This document shows positions 24,172-33,238 of a stretch of 53,462 nt of DNA, piece by piece (position 1 is the stretch's first letter; each line of letters begins with the position of its first letter). The notes below the pieces were generated by a model, which searched no databases, was not told where the DNA came from, and saw nothing but the letters and a program-made list of their open reading frames with translations. Source of the DNA: Bacillota bacterium. Its GTDB lineage: Bacteria; Bacillota; Clostridia; Christensenellales; CAG-138. The stretch spans positions 1-53,462 of the forward strand of contig JAEWYO010000006.1 in NCBI GenBank assembly GCA_023395595.1, written 5' to 3'. The translations under genes were made by a program, and so were the position numbers.

Positions 24172-25974
24172 TTAGATATACCAATCCCCGCTGCCCATGT
24201 CGAGCGCTTCGAACGGGTCTTTCGGGTGGACGCAGGCGTACCAGACGTAGCCCTCCGGCGTTTTGTTGAGCAGATGCGCATCCAGCAGGCGTTTGAGCAG
24301 CGCATCGGAGAGCTCTCCCGCTTGTACCGGTCTGCGACTGCCGAGCGCGTTGATCTCGGCCATCGCGTCGGGAATATCCCGCTGCAACTGCGGCGAAAGG
24401 AACACCTTGCCCTCGGCAAGATACACGTCGTACGGCCAGCGATTCTTGCGATGCGGCGTGAGCCCGCTCACGCACATCATCGGCCCGTCGCACGGAGCAA
24501 ACTCTTCGCCCTCTTTGGGACGGAACACCACGTCGATATTGTAGTAGAAATGGATGTCCGGACGGTTGTCAAACACCGGGAAGACCATGTGCGCCGTTCC
24601 CGTTTCATCCGTAACAGCCTCCACCTGCAAGCTGGCCTCACTCTGCGGAATCGTGCTGTAGCTTCCGTCCGCATTCCAGACGGGATGCGCGCGAAACAGC
24701 ACACGCTGCCCCGCGGCGGGTTTGCCGCCCGATAAAAGCCGCGCGGAGAACGCGTTGACATAATGCGTCTTTTGCTCGTCCATCTCACGCGTGAGCGTAA
24801 GCGTGCAGCTTTGCGGCATGTGATTCTCCACGCGGAAGCGATCCACGCCGATGACCATATCCTCCTGCCCAAGCGCCATGTCGCCGCCCTTGTGCCCGAA
24901 GTTTAGGATGGTTCCGTCCGCCGCGGAGAGTAAAAACGGTTGATAAAGGCTGGTCGGCAGTCCGTCCACCTCGTGCCAGTTTTCGCCGAAGTCCGCGCTG
25001 CACGAATATGGTTTGTTGCGGCGGCTGCCGATGATCAGCCCGTCTTCACGCATCACGAGACTCTCCGGCACAAAGCCGCCCATCGGATCGCGCTTTGGCT
25101 CCTGCGGCGCACCGCGGCGGATGCCGAAAAACGTACCGTTGAAGTAGCTCTCCCCTCTGCGCTCGACAAACTGTCTGCCGACGGGCGTCGCCTGCACGTC
25201 TCCCGCAATAAACAGGAGCCGTCCGTCCGGGCACTCGCAAACGTCATATTCATGCGCGCCGATACCCGGCAGCACATAGTGCGGCCCGGTGAAATGCACA
25301 CCGTCGCGGCTGGCCAAAAAGCAAGTTTGAATCTTGTTGATGTACGTTTCGCCGGGCAGCATGGTGTTTCGCGTCGTGCGCTCCTGCCCGAGCCCCCAAG
25401 GCGTACCGTACAGGCAGGTCAGCAGCAGCAACGTGCCGTCCTTGAGCCGCCGCGCGCGCCAGAGATACGGCGCCGCGCCTTCCAGCAGTGTGCCGATTTC
25501 GCGCCAGGTGGAGCCGCCGTCGAGACTCTCGCGCATCTTGATTCCGTCAAACCAACCGGTTCGCTTTTCGTTGATGCGCGGCACGTCGTAGCCAACAATT
25601 CGCCCGTCCGGGAAGCCCATGTTGCAAAACGAGCCTTCCTCCAGCGGGCAGCGCCCCGTTTCGGCGAAGGTTTTGCCGTTGTCCGAGGAGACCATATACA
25701 CGCGAAAGGATCGTTCCGTCTCGCTTCCGCACTCGACCGAGCAATAGGAAACCGGCGCGCCGACCGCCTCGCCCATCTCGAGCAGCGGTGGTTGATAAAA
25801 CGGGTCTTTCTCGCGCATTGTCTCCTTAAACGAGAGCCCGATTCGCCCGTCGCCATAGGTAAAACACGTTGTCCACGCCACGAAACCCGGGCGTACTTCG
25901 GGGGTATAGAGGATGCGGCGCTCGGCTTCCCGCGCGGTCAACCCGTGGCCGAATTGTTGTTCCATCTGCGTCAC
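24172..25974 (-). CDS. Cytoplasmic Asp-box beta-propeller protein (sialidase superfamily), 600 aa
   Basis: 600 residues with at least three Asp-box repeats (SxDxGxTW-like): SSDNGKTFAE near 95, SLDGGSTWRE near 150 and SADFGENWHE near 328. These mark a sialidase-type six-bladed propeller over the first ~390 residues. Residues ~400-520 look like a beta-rich accessory domain (LTREMDEQKTHYVNAFSARL). No signal peptide or membrane segment is seen, so it acts inside the cell. Family members include exo-sialidases and other glycosidases or lyases of this fold. Last gene of the oxidoreductase operon, 27 bases after a Gfo/Idh gene. It could act on an imported disaccharide; whether it cleaves a sialic acid is open. 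Confidence 0.75.
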   Translation of the reverse strand: MTQMEQQFGHGLTAREAERRILYTPEVRPGFVAWTTCFTYGDGRIGLSFKETMREKDPFYQPPLLEMGEAVGAPVSYCSVECGSETERSFRVYMVSSDNGKTFAETGRCPLEEGSFCNMGFPDGRIVGYDVPRINEKRTGWFDGIKMRESLDGGSTWREIGTLLEGAAPYLWRARRLKDGTLLLLTCLYGTPWGLGQERTTRNTMLPGETYINKIQTCFLASRDGVHFTGPHYVLPGIGAHEYDVCECPDGRLLFIAGDVQATPVGRQFVERRGESYFNGTFFGIRRGAPQEPKRDPMGGFVPESLVMREDGLIIGSRRNKPYSCSADFGENWHEVDGLPTSLYQPFLLSAADGTILNFGHKGGDMALGQEDMVIGVDRFRVENHMPQSCTLTLTREMDEQKTHYVNAFSARLLSGGKPAAGQRVLFRAHPVWNADGSYSTIPQSEASLQVEAVTDETGTAHMVFPVFDNRPDIHFYYNIDVVFRPKEGEEFAPCDGPMMCVSGLTPHRKNRWPYDVYLAEGKVFLSPQLQRDIPDAMAEINALGSRRPVQAGELSDALLKRLLDAHLLNKTPEGYVWYACVHPKDPFEALDMGSGDWYI

Positions 25975-26000
25975 TCCTTTTGGTTTTGATTTAAAATACG

Positions 26001-27146
26001 TTACTCGATCTCTGAAACCGCAACCGCACGGTGCTCCTTCTGCGCGATCAGCGCCGCCGTGAGCACGCGGTGGCTTAGTTTCGCTTCCTCTGGCTTAAAG
26101 CAGGCAAACGGGCACGGCAGCCCCCTGAGCTCCGCAACAAACGCGGCAAACATCTGCAAGAGCGAATCGGAAAACCCGAACTCGAAGATACCGCCCGTGA
26201 TCACGGGAAACGCAGGCTTGCTGCCGACGACAAGGCGGCTCCACGCCTGCTCCTGTCCGTCGTTCTTGGTGAAATGGATCGCGTTCGGGTCGTCCGAGGT
26301 GAACTTTGCTGAAAGATTCATGCCGTAGATTTCATATTCCACCGTGTTGGTGCAGCCGGGCGCCATGCGTTTCATCTCAAACGTGATGGGGAATTCGTCC
26401 CCCCCCTCGTTGATCCCGTCGCAGAGCAGCGTCGCGTTGTCCCATGTTTCGCAGGGCACGAGCTGACCTTCCTGATTCGGACGCTGTTTTGCGATGTTGC
26501 TCAGCCGCGCGGATACGCTTACCGGCAGCATGCCGAGGCGAAACGGCAGGTGTTGCGTATGGATGCCGAGGTCGCCCATGCAGCCATATTCCCCGTTGGC
26601 GGAAAGGGTGCGCTTCCAGTTGATGGGCTTTTTCAGATCCATATCCGACGAATGCTTGATGGCAAACTTTGCCTCGATGATCTGGCCAAAGGCACCGCTT
26701 TTGTACCATTCTACCATCTTTTGCACGGCGGGATAAAATGGAAACTCGCTGGAGCAGCGCACGAGCACCTCCGGGTGTTCGTCCATCGCACGCTGAATCT
26801 CGGCAAACGCCTCACGATCCAGTCCGAACGGTTTTTCACCGATGAGGTGCTTGCCTGCGCGGATTACGTCGCCATACACCTTCGCGTGCAGATGATGCGG
26901 CACGGCGGCATAGACCGCCTCAATCTCCGGGTTTTGCAGCATCTCGTGATAATCATTGTAGAAATACTTCGTGTCCGGATCGCGTTGGAACCAATCGAGG
27001 TTCGCTTGGTTTGTGTCGCAGGCGGCAAGGATCACAGGCCGCGGCAGATTCCCTTGCAGATGTAGCCAACGCAGCGACGCGCTCGCGAATTCGCGGCCCA
27101 TCAGACCGCAGCCGATTACGCCGAAGCGTACGGTTTGTTCAGACAT
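26001..27146 (-). CDS. Gfo/Idh/MocA family oxidoreductase (copy A)
   Basis: 381 residues. The Rossmann fold starts with GVIGCGLMGREF (9-20) and the family motif EKP is at 104-106 (GEKPFGLD). The C-terminal domain carries the GDLGIHTQHLPFRLG segment with the catalytic His. These NAD(P) enzymes oxidise or reduce sugar hydroxyls or aldehydes; several work through 3-keto intermediates. The start overlaps the end of the class III aminotransferase gene by 8 bases. A second family member opens the same operon, so the pair may carry out an oxidation and a matching reduction. Confidence 0.9.
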   Translation of the reverse strand: MSEQTVRFGVIGCGLMGREFASASLRWLHLQGNLPRPVILAACDTNQANLDWFQRDPDTKYFYNDYHEMLQNPEIEAVYAAVPHHLHAKVYGDVIRAGKHLIGEKPFGLDREAFAEIQRAMDEHPEVLVRCSSEFPFYPAVQKMVEWYKSGAFGQIIEAKFAIKHSSDMDLKKPINWKRTLSANGEYGCMGDLGIHTQHLPFRLGMLPVSVSARLSNIAKQRPNQEGQLVPCETWDNATLLCDGINEGGDEFPITFEMKRMAPGCTNTVEYEIYGMNLSAKFTSDDPNAIHFTKNDGQEQAWSRLVVGSKPAFPVITGGIFEFGFSDSLLQMFAAFVAELRGLPCPFACFKPEEAKLSHRVLTAALIAQKEHRAVAVSEIE

Positions 27147-28692
27147 GTTTCTCTTCCTCCATCTTGGTCAGGCACCGATCCATCTTCTCCACCAAGCCAA
27201 ATGCCATCGCCTCCGTGGTGATAATCGGCAGCTTGGTCAGCGCGACGGGCGGGCAGTTTGGTTTATACGTTTGGGCGCTGATATCCACGCCGAAATCCTG
27301 CTGCATACGCTTGCAGAACTCCACCGCGTCCGGCACGCTGTCGAAGCAAAGTGCGCTCATGTGCGCGTCGCCTTCTGCACCTGTGATCAGCTTTTTGTGC
27401 TTGGCCGCGAGGGCGATCATCGCCTCATGGTAGCGCGCGCCCACGCGGGCGATCTCCGCGCCGTTTCTTGCGAGAAATTCCATTGTGACGAGATACGACA
27501 GGCTCGCAAGCTCCTCCTGTCCGTTGGTCACCAGCGCGCCGAACTGGCTCAGGCTATCGAACGCGCCGGAGAAGATCATGCGGCTTGCCGCATAGTTTCC
27601 GCCGGGAAAGCCTTTGCCAACCGAGACAAAATCCGGGCGAATGCCGTATTTACGGAAGAGGAACAGCCCGTCATACCATGCGCAGGACTGAATCTCGTCG
27701 CAGAGTACGGGCGTGTTCGTCTCGCGGCAGAGACGATAGGCGCTCTGCAAAAACGACTCCTCAAGGCGAATGCCGCCATAGTTCATCATGATGATCTCAT
27801 GCAGAAATCCCGCGGTTTGATACGGCGGTTCGTTCCATTTGGTAATCGCAGCTTTAAAACCGACAGGATCGTTGATCGGCACGCCGACCACGCGATAAAG
27901 CCCGCTCTCCTCCGCCTTCTTGCCAAACATCGGCCAGAGCCCGCGCAGCGTCTGCGCGATCACGGTTGTGCCGTGATAGCCTGCTGTGATGCCGCCCGCG
28001 TTGTCCGCCATCACGAGAAACACAGGGATTTTTCCTTCGCTGGCGGGTTTCGCGCCGTCGATCGGGTAAAACCTGGCAAGCATCATCTTGATTGCCGCTT
28101 CCACCGCGAGTGAACCCGTCTCGAGGTTGATCACGCGGTTGAGCACGCCCGGCTCACGCGAGGCGATGATTTCGTCTAGCGTTACGCTCTCATCGGAAAC
28201 GCCGTTTGCCGCGGCGATGAGCCGCCGTTCGGTCTTTCGCGTAAGATAGCCACGCGTGTTATTGTGCGTCGCGTTCGGAATGCCGAGGCGTTTTGCAATG
28301 TCGATGAGCCGGTAGCCGGGGAAACTGTGACCAAGCGGAATATGATAATGCTCACTCTTGGCGGCAAAATATAGCTTTCCGTCCTCGCCGACGCGATAGC
28401 AGCCAAAGCCCGACAGCGGGGACTGCGCGTTGTGCTGCGCCGCGCGGTAGGAATCGCTCGGCGCACCGCTCTCTGCGGTCTCCATCGCCGGGGCGATCTG
28501 CTCGCCCGTGCGGGACAGCAGCGCTTCCTGCCGCGCGAAGAAATCGCTCGGGCAGAAGGCGACCTGCTCATGTGCCAGCAGGCGAAGAGCAGCTTCGCTC
28601 TCACTGGTCAGCGCTGCGCGCGCCGCGCAGACATAGTTTGTGTAGTCCTCGCCGACAAGGTCTGCCAGCGAGCGCGAAAAATTGTGAAACAT
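27139..28692 (-). CDS. Class III PLP-dependent aminotransferase
   Basis: 517 residues, about 80 longer than the usual 430. The PLP Lys is in SVGKGFPGGNYA, the pyridine-binding Asp in LCDEIQSCAW and NLETGSLAVEAAIK is the phosphate-binding segment. The extra N-terminal ~100 residues contain no motif I recognise. The ATG at 28692 has GGGAGGGA upstream. Its place between a sugar isomerase and a Gfo/Idh oxidoreductase is unusual: it suggests that the substrate is an amino sugar or that a keto or aldehyde intermediate is transaminated. Confidence 0.85.
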   Translation of the reverse strand: MFHNFSRSLADLVGEDYTNYVCAARAALTSESEAALRLLAHEQVAFCPSDFFARQEALLSRTGEQIAPAMETAESGAPSDSYRAAQHNAQSPLSGFGCYRVGEDGKLYFAAKSEHYHIPLGHSFPGYRLIDIAKRLGIPNATHNNTRGYLTRKTERRLIAAANGVSDESVTLDEIIASREPGVLNRVINLETGSLAVEAAIKMMLARFYPIDGAKPASEGKIPVFLVMADNAGGITAGYHGTTVIAQTLRGLWPMFGKKAEESGLYRVVGVPINDPVGFKAAITKWNEPPYQTAGFLHEIIMMNYGGIRLEESFLQSAYRLCRETNTPVLCDEIQSCAWYDGLFLFRKYGIRPDFVSVGKGFPGGNYAASRMIFSGAFDSLSQFGALVTNGQEELASLSYLVTMEFLARNGAEIARVGARYHEAMIALAAKHKKLITGAEGDAHMSALCFDSVPDAVEFCKRMQQDFGVDISAQTYKPNCPPVALTKLPIITTEAMAFGLVEKMDRCLTKMEEEKHV

Positions 28693-28744
28693 GGTTGATT
28701 CCCTCCCGATGATCAAACTCGCGCCAGCGCGCAAGCGGTTTTCG

Positions 28745-30157
28745 TTACAGCTCTACATACTCCAGATTAAGCAACTGCGCAAAGAGCCGGATGCGCGCGC
28801 GATAGTCGCCATAGACCACCGTCTCGTGGTGCGTGCCGCCCGCCTCCAGCCAGCGTTGCGCCAGCGTTGCCGCACCGGAATCCGGCGAAAAGAAGATGTA
28901 CGGCATGTCGATCTTGTTCAGCTTCGGCTGCTCCGGCAGTGTGCCGTGCGAAACGATGAGGCGGAAGCGCTCGCCGACGAGATGTACAATGCTGATCAAG
29001 CTCGCCCGCCCCGCATCCGGCGCGAAGATCGGCGTCGGCGGGTTGCTCAGCCCACCTTCATTGAACACGCGATCCATCAAAAACGGCTTTTGCGATTTGC
29101 GGCAGGTTTTCCAGTTTCCCTCGCCCGCGTGGCAGAGCAGGATCGCGTCCCGTTTGAGATCCATCATGTACATCTCAGAAAAATTTGCGATGCCGCAGAG
29201 GGTGTGCATGCTAGCGACCATTGCGGCGCAGCTTGCGTCGCCTTCCGCCGCGTAGCCGTAACCTTCCGCCAGCAGATTGCTCGCAGCCAGCAGCGGCAGC
29301 TGGTCATATCGCCCGTCCGCGCCAAACTCCTCAAAGTGTGCAGTATAGCCCGCGTAGCCGTTGCTCTCCACGTACGCTTTGAGCCCTAGATAGAGCCGCA
29401 CCGCGTAGGCGTGACGTTCAGGCGGCATGTTTGGGTCGATCTCGAATATCTCCCGTTCCAGAGCGACCCTCTCGGCAACCGCCGCATCCGAAACCTGCTC
29501 GACAAAGCGCGTTACGCTTCCAATCGAATCATAGATAAACTCCGGCCCCAGCTTGCGGAAAAACGCCATGTCGTCCGTGACCACATCGCCCATGCCCGCG
29601 AGCTTGCCGATGATGCCGATGCGCATGGTCTTCATCCGCCGGACGGTCTGCGCCGCCGCGCCAAAGTCTGCGAGGAACGCGGCAAGCTTGCCGTCCATCC
29701 GGCTGCCTGCGTAGTAGACGCAGGGAATGCCCGCGCGCAAAAGCGCGTTTGCGTTGTCCTGCGAACCGTGAATACCCTGATTGACCGTGAGCTCCAGCTC
29801 CTCAAAATCGTCGCCCACCGTCTCATCCGGCTGGATGAGCGCGAGCGCAAGCGGCATGCGGTTGTCCTGCATCGCGCGGACGAGATATTGCCCCTGCGAA
29901 TAGCTGCAAAGCAAGATCAGAATGCCATCCAAGCCTTCGCGGTTGTACTCCGCCGTCATGCGCTCGATGTCGGCTCGGTTGAGCGCGAGCTGGTCAAAGC
30001 GAAATGCCGCTGTGCCCGCAAGATCAGCCAGCACTTCGCGCACATAGGCGGTCTGACGCGCGATGATGCCCGGAAAGATCGGCTCATATGCCTCGAGCAT
30101 CAGCGCAAGCACGCCAAGCTTGGGCAGCGGTTGTTTCATATCAATGGTCGGATTCAT
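28745..30157 (-). CDS. L-arabinose/L-fucose isomerase-like sugar isomerase
   Basis: 470 residues. Segments typical of the AraA/FucI isomerase family are QGIHGSQDNANALL (~127-140), GYGYAAEGDASCAA near 303 (metal-binding Glu), the HAGEGN segment near 345 and GTHHET near 445 (C-terminal metal-binding His). The enzyme would convert an aldose to a ketose with a divalent metal. The GTG at 30166 is too close to the AAGGAGGAG ribosome site; the ATG at 30157 is spaced properly and overlaps the kinase stop as ATGA. The kinase-isomerase pairing fits aldose to ketose to ketose phosphate. The exact sugar is not readable. Confidence 0.85.
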   Translation of the reverse strand: MNPTIDMKQPLPKLGVLALMLEAYEPIFPGIIARQTAYVREVLADLAGTAAFRFDQLALNRADIERMTAEYNREGLDGILILLCSYSQGQYLVRAMQDNRMPLALALIQPDETVGDDFEELELTVNQGIHGSQDNANALLRAGIPCVYYAGSRMDGKLAAFLADFGAAAQTVRRMKTMRIGIIGKLAGMGDVVTDDMAFFRKLGPEFIYDSIGSVTRFVEQVSDAAVAERVALEREIFEIDPNMPPERHAYAVRLYLGLKAYVESNGYAGYTAHFEEFGADGRYDQLPLLAASNLLAEGYGYAAEGDASCAAMVASMHTLCGIANFSEMYMMDLKRDAILLCHAGEGNWKTCRKSQKPFLMDRVFNEGGLSNPPTPIFAPDAGRASLISIVHLVGERFRLIVSHGTLPEQPKLNKIDMPYIFFSPDSGAATLAQRWLEAGGTHHETVVYGDYRARIRLFAQLLNLEYVEL

Positions 30158-31671
30158 AGAAAACACTCCTCCTTGTCATACACGCTCTTGAGCGCCTCAA
30201 ACAGCGCAAGAAACCGGCGATAGCCCGCTGTATACGCGGCAGCGTTGTCTGGATTGGGCTGCAAAACCGCGCGCGTACGCGAGAGCGCTGCGGGATACGT
30301 TCCGCGCGGAATCACCCCTGCACCCCAGGCGGCAAGCAGCGCGGCTCCGGTGGAGGCGGCCTCCGTCATGGAGGGTACAATCAGCTCTCGCCCCGAAATA
30401 TCCGCACGCATCTTCGTCCAGAGTGCACTCTTTGCCCCGCCGCCGATGGCGCAAACGCTCTGCGCTTCGCAGCCCTGCTGCCGCAAGAGTTCCAGAAACA
30501 GCCTGAGTTCATAACCCGCGGATTCCAGCAGCGCGCGCGCAAACTCCGCCCGTGTGCTGGAAAGCCCCGCGCCAAAGAACCCCGCCCGCGCATTGTGGAT
30601 GGGTTCGGGATTTACGCAGCCGCACAGATACGGCAAAAACGTCACGCCGTTGCAGGCGGGCGCTGCCTCCTCGGCGAGGCGGTCGAGAGCAGCATAATCT
30701 TCCCCGCGCATGCCGAATTCACGCAAAAACCACGTCAGCGCCATACCACCCGTGTTGCCGATTGGCAAACAGACAAACTGATCTTCCAGCGCGTGGCGAT
30801 AGATTGTCACCCGCCGCACGAGATCAAACACAGGCTTGCTTGTTGCCGCCGCGACGACATGCGCGGTGCCGAGTGTCTCCACAGCCGCGTTTTCCCGCGT
30901 GCAGAGCGCGAGCACGGCGGCTGTTTGATCCATCGCGCCCGTGAAGACGGGAATCCCCGCACGAAGACCGAGATAGCGCGCGGCTTGTGCGGTCAGTTTC
31001 CCCGCGTTCACGCCGGAAGAAAGAATCTCCGGCAGTAGCGTGCGCGAAAACCCGGCCGCATCCAGCGCAGTCTGCCAATAGTCGCCCGTGCGAATATTAA
31101 GCCACCCCGTGCTGGTGGCAAGGCTTGCATGGGTTGCGCACTCGCCCGTGAGAAACAGCCTTATATAATCTTCCAGCAGCAAAAGCTTGTCCGTGTGTTC
31201 CAGCACATCCGGCTCGTGCTCTTTGAGCCACATCGCCTTCGTCAATGGCAGCGCGCCGTTGATCTCCGGCATGCCCGTCGATTGATAAAACACGTCTGCA
31301 TCCAGCGTGCGCGAAAGCTCCTCTGCCTGCCTTTGGGCGCGCGCATCCAGCCAAACGATCGCGCGGCGGAGCGGTTCGCCCGCCTTACCCACGGGAATCA
31401 ACGTCTCGCCTTGTGTGGTGATGCCGATGGCAAGCAGCTTTCGCGGCATGCCGAGCGCGGCGATGCATTCCTTGATTGCGGCGAGATAGTCCCCGGGCTC
31501 CATCTCCACGAGCGAAAGCTCCGCCCTTGCCTGATACGCAACAGAAGCGAGCGCAACCAACTCCAGCTCCGGCGTGAACAGTGCGGCTTTGAGCGCGCTG
31601 GTTCCCACGTCGAAGGTGAGGATGGTGCCCTCGGTTGCGGGCAGATAGATCGTTCGTTGTGCCTGCATCAT
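30154..31671 (-). CDS. FGGY family carbohydrate kinase (xylulokinase-like)
   Basis: 505 residues, standard for FGGY. The N-terminal ATPase motif is TFDVGTSALKAALF (~19-32) and the substrate loop WLDARAQRQ follows near 115. GAMDQTAAVL near 248 holds the catalytic Asp, and AIGGGAKSALW near 412 plus EAASTGAALLAAWG are the C-terminal adenosine motifs. It phosphorylates a ketose or sugar alcohol. The start at 31671 (or the next ATG, 31668) avoids a longer frame that overlaps the upstream gene. It is coupled by ATGA to the isomerase gene. Confidence 0.9.
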   Translation of the reverse strand: MMQAQRTIYLPATEGTILTFDVGTSALKAALFTPELELVALASVAYQARAELSLVEMEPGDYLAAIKECIAALGMPRKLLAIGITTQGETLIPVGKAGEPLRRAIVWLDARAQRQAEELSRTLDADVFYQSTGMPEINGALPLTKAMWLKEHEPDVLEHTDKLLLLEDYIRLFLTGECATHASLATSTGWLNIRTGDYWQTALDAAGFSRTLLPEILSSGVNAGKLTAQAARYLGLRAGIPVFTGAMDQTAAVLALCTRENAAVETLGTAHVVAAATSKPVFDLVRRVTIYRHALEDQFVCLPIGNTGGMALTWFLREFGMRGEDYAALDRLAEEAAPACNGVTFLPYLCGCVNPEPIHNARAGFFGAGLSSTRAEFARALLESAGYELRLFLELLRQQGCEAQSVCAIGGGAKSALWTKMRADISGRELIVPSMTEAASTGAALLAAWGAGVIPRGTYPAALSRTRAVLQPNPDNAAAYTAGYRRFLALFEALKSVYDKEECFL

Positions 31672-31726
31672 TGCAAAAACCCCGTCATTCTTCTCAATCG
31701 CCGACGAAACGGTACGATGGTTGTCT

Positions 31727-32872
31727 TCAAACGCGAACCGGCTCCAGCCGTCCGCTCTCACTGCTCCGTTTGGCAGCGAGACAGACCGCCGCGCTGTTGA
31801 GCCCCGCAAGCAGGTCGGACTCCGGCTTTTTGCCGTTCATCAGCCCCATGAATTCCAGCGCGAGGGCTTCGTCTCCGCCGAAGTGCGAGTGAGCGCCGCT
31901 CTGGAACGTATGCGTCACCGTCTGCGGCAGGTCATAGCGATCCTCCCGGATTTCTCCGGTGTAGAAGTCAAACTCCACGCTTGCGTCGGTGCCGATAAGC
32001 CGGCAGCCACGCCGCGCCGCGCCTTTTTTCGCCACAAAATTCTGGCTGTAGGAGACGATTGCGCCACTAGGCAGGGTGAAGATCGCGCTTGCGCCATCTT
32101 CGTTGCCCGTGTCCACGGCAAAACAGCAGGCGTCTCCCGTGACTTCTTCTTTTAAAATATGCTTGACCACATAGCTCGATTCGCGGCAGGTAAGATACTC
32201 CGCGCAATCGGGGCAATGGAGTCCCGCGGGTTTGTTTCCTTTATAGTGCAGTTTTGTCGTCCGCGCAAATGCATCGACCGGGGTCTCGCCCGTCAGGTAG
32301 GCAATATAGTCCACGTCGTGCGTAGCTTTCTGTAAAAACAGCCCGCCCGTCTCCCGCGGGTCGCGATACCAACTGTGATAATACACGCTGCCGTAGGGCA
32401 CGTTGTTGACCGCCTGCACCATAGTCAGTTTACCAATGAGTCCACTGTCCACAATTCGCTTCATCTCCCGCACGAGCGGAGAAACCCGAAGCGGGAAAGA
32501 GACCACCGCGCGGTCGGTCTTGCCGCGCGCCGCGACTTTTAGGCTCTCATATTGCGAATCGTTGATGCAGACGGGCTTTTCCAGATAGAGTGGAATACCG
32601 CTGCCCAGAACCTTTGCGGCGAGGTCTGCATGCAGCGAGCAGCGGGTGCCGACGAAAACGCCATCCAGCCCATCCTGGCGAAGCAGCGCTTCAGCGCTTT
32701 CTACATATAATGTTTGCGCAAAGCGTGCATCGTCCGCCGTCTCGGCGCGGATCTGCTCTGCGCGCGGGTCGGTAATCGCAAGCACGCGAATGTCCGCCTC
32801 GATTGCGGCGAATGCTTTCATCATTGTACGTGAACGCAGTCCGTATCCAATAAATCCAATGCTCTTTGTCAT
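31727..32872 (-). CDS. Gfo/Idh/MocA family oxidoreductase (copy B)
   Basis: 381 residues. The N-terminus IGFIGYGLRSRTMM is a Rossmann loop of the GxGxxS/R type, with LEKPV at 97-101. The segment ATHDVDYIAYLTG near 185 carries the catalytic His. A cysteine group in LHCPDCAEYLTCRESS near 218-233 may bind a metal or be structural; it recurs in some relatives. First gene of the six-gene minus operon, expressed from the promoter in the divergent region with the importer. 55 bases separate it from the FGGY kinase start. Confidence 0.9.
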   Translation of the reverse strand: MTKSIGFIGYGLRSRTMMKAFAAIEADIRVLAITDPRAEQIRAETADDARFAQTLYVESAEALLRQDGLDGVFVGTRCSLHADLAAKVLGSGIPLYLEKPVCINDSQYESLKVAARGKTDRAVVSFPLRVSPLVREMKRIVDSGLIGKLTMVQAVNNVPYGSVYYHSWYRDPRETGGLFLQKATHDVDYIAYLTGETPVDAFARTTKLHYKGNKPAGLHCPDCAEYLTCRESSYVVKHILKEEVTGDACCFAVDTGNEDGASAIFTLPSGAIVSYSQNFVAKKGAARRGCRLIGTDASVEFDFYTGEIREDRYDLPQTVTHTFQSGAHSHFGGDEALALEFMGLMNGKKPESDLLAGLNSAAVCLAAKRSSESGRLEPVRV

Positions 32873-32982
32873 GCTGTTTGTTCCACTTTCTTAGGAATAG
32901 TTGGTGGTCTTGATGATATCCCGGGTTGCGCACGCGCGCAATTCTAAAATAGTTGTGTGATTGAAATAGTTATATTAGCTTT

Positions 32983-32997
32983 TATTAGCAACTAATA
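32983..32997. promoter_or_regulatory. LacI-type operator: inverted repeat TATTAG-CAA-CTAATA
   Basis: TATTAGCAACTAATA is a full inverted repeat with perfect 6-bp arms. It falls just downstream of the predicted start point of the oxidoreductase operon (near 32999), the same relation seen at lacI and pfkB. Confidence 0.65.
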
Positions 32998-33005
32998 CCG
33001 CTATT

Positions 33006-33033
33006 ATTCTAACACAAATTATGAATTAGTTAA
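33006..33033 (-). promoter_or_regulatory. Predicted promoter of the six-gene oxidoreductase operon
   Basis: The minus strand has -10 TAGAAT (33006-33011) and -35 TTAACT (33028-33033) with a 16-base spacer. The -35 overlaps the palindrome TAGTTAACTA. The leader would be about 127 bases. Confidence 0.5.
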
Positions 33034-33039
33034 CTACTA
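33024..33039. promoter_or_regulatory. LacI-type operator: AATTAGTTAACTACTA
   Basis: The core TAGTTAACTA (33027-33036) is a perfect palindrome, and the 16-mer matches the idealised TATTAGTTAACTAATA at 14 positions. It lies between the two divergent promoters and overlaps the minus -35, so one bound repressor could affect both. Confidence 0.65.
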
Positions 33040-33053
33040 TTTTCGAAGTAATA

Positions 33054-33082
33054 TTGACTTAGTTGATTTTATTTAGTATGAT
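33054..33082 (+). promoter_or_regulatory. Promoter of the sugar importer operon
   Basis: TTGACT (33054-33059) and TATGAT (33077-33082) are spaced by 17 bases. This is one of the best promoters in the window. Start predicted near 33089. Confidence 0.8.
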
Positions 33083-33203
33083 GCGTGTAGAAACGAGGCG
33101 GAAAAACGGCATTGTGCCGCACCGCAACAGTCAATTAGGCAGATCTTTCTGAAAATTCGGCCAAGAGCGCCGCACAATCCACGGTAAAATACAGAAGCTA
33201 ATA

Positions 33204-33213
33204 TTAACTAATA
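33204..33213. promoter_or_regulatory. LacI-type operator half-site near the importer start codon
   Basis: TTAACTAATA is identical (other strand) to the site at 22214-22223. It lies 25 bases before the first permease ATG, in a leader that is otherwise GC-balanced. It could be a roadblock or auxiliary operator. Confidence 0.5.
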
Positions 33214-33238
33214 TATTATAATTACAGGGGGTCTCTGA

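Larger units (their letters stand above)
32873..33238. promoter_or_regulatory. Divergent regulatory region between the oxidoreductase operon and the importer operon
   Basis: 366 bases with no gene and a very AT-rich core (32940-33085). It contains two outward promoters and three TATTAG/CTAATA-type operator elements, listed separately. A small hairpin, CGGCA-TTG-TGCCG near 33107-33119, lies in the importer leader. The leader before the importer start is about 150 bases, and I recognise no riboswitch in it. Confidence 0.8.
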
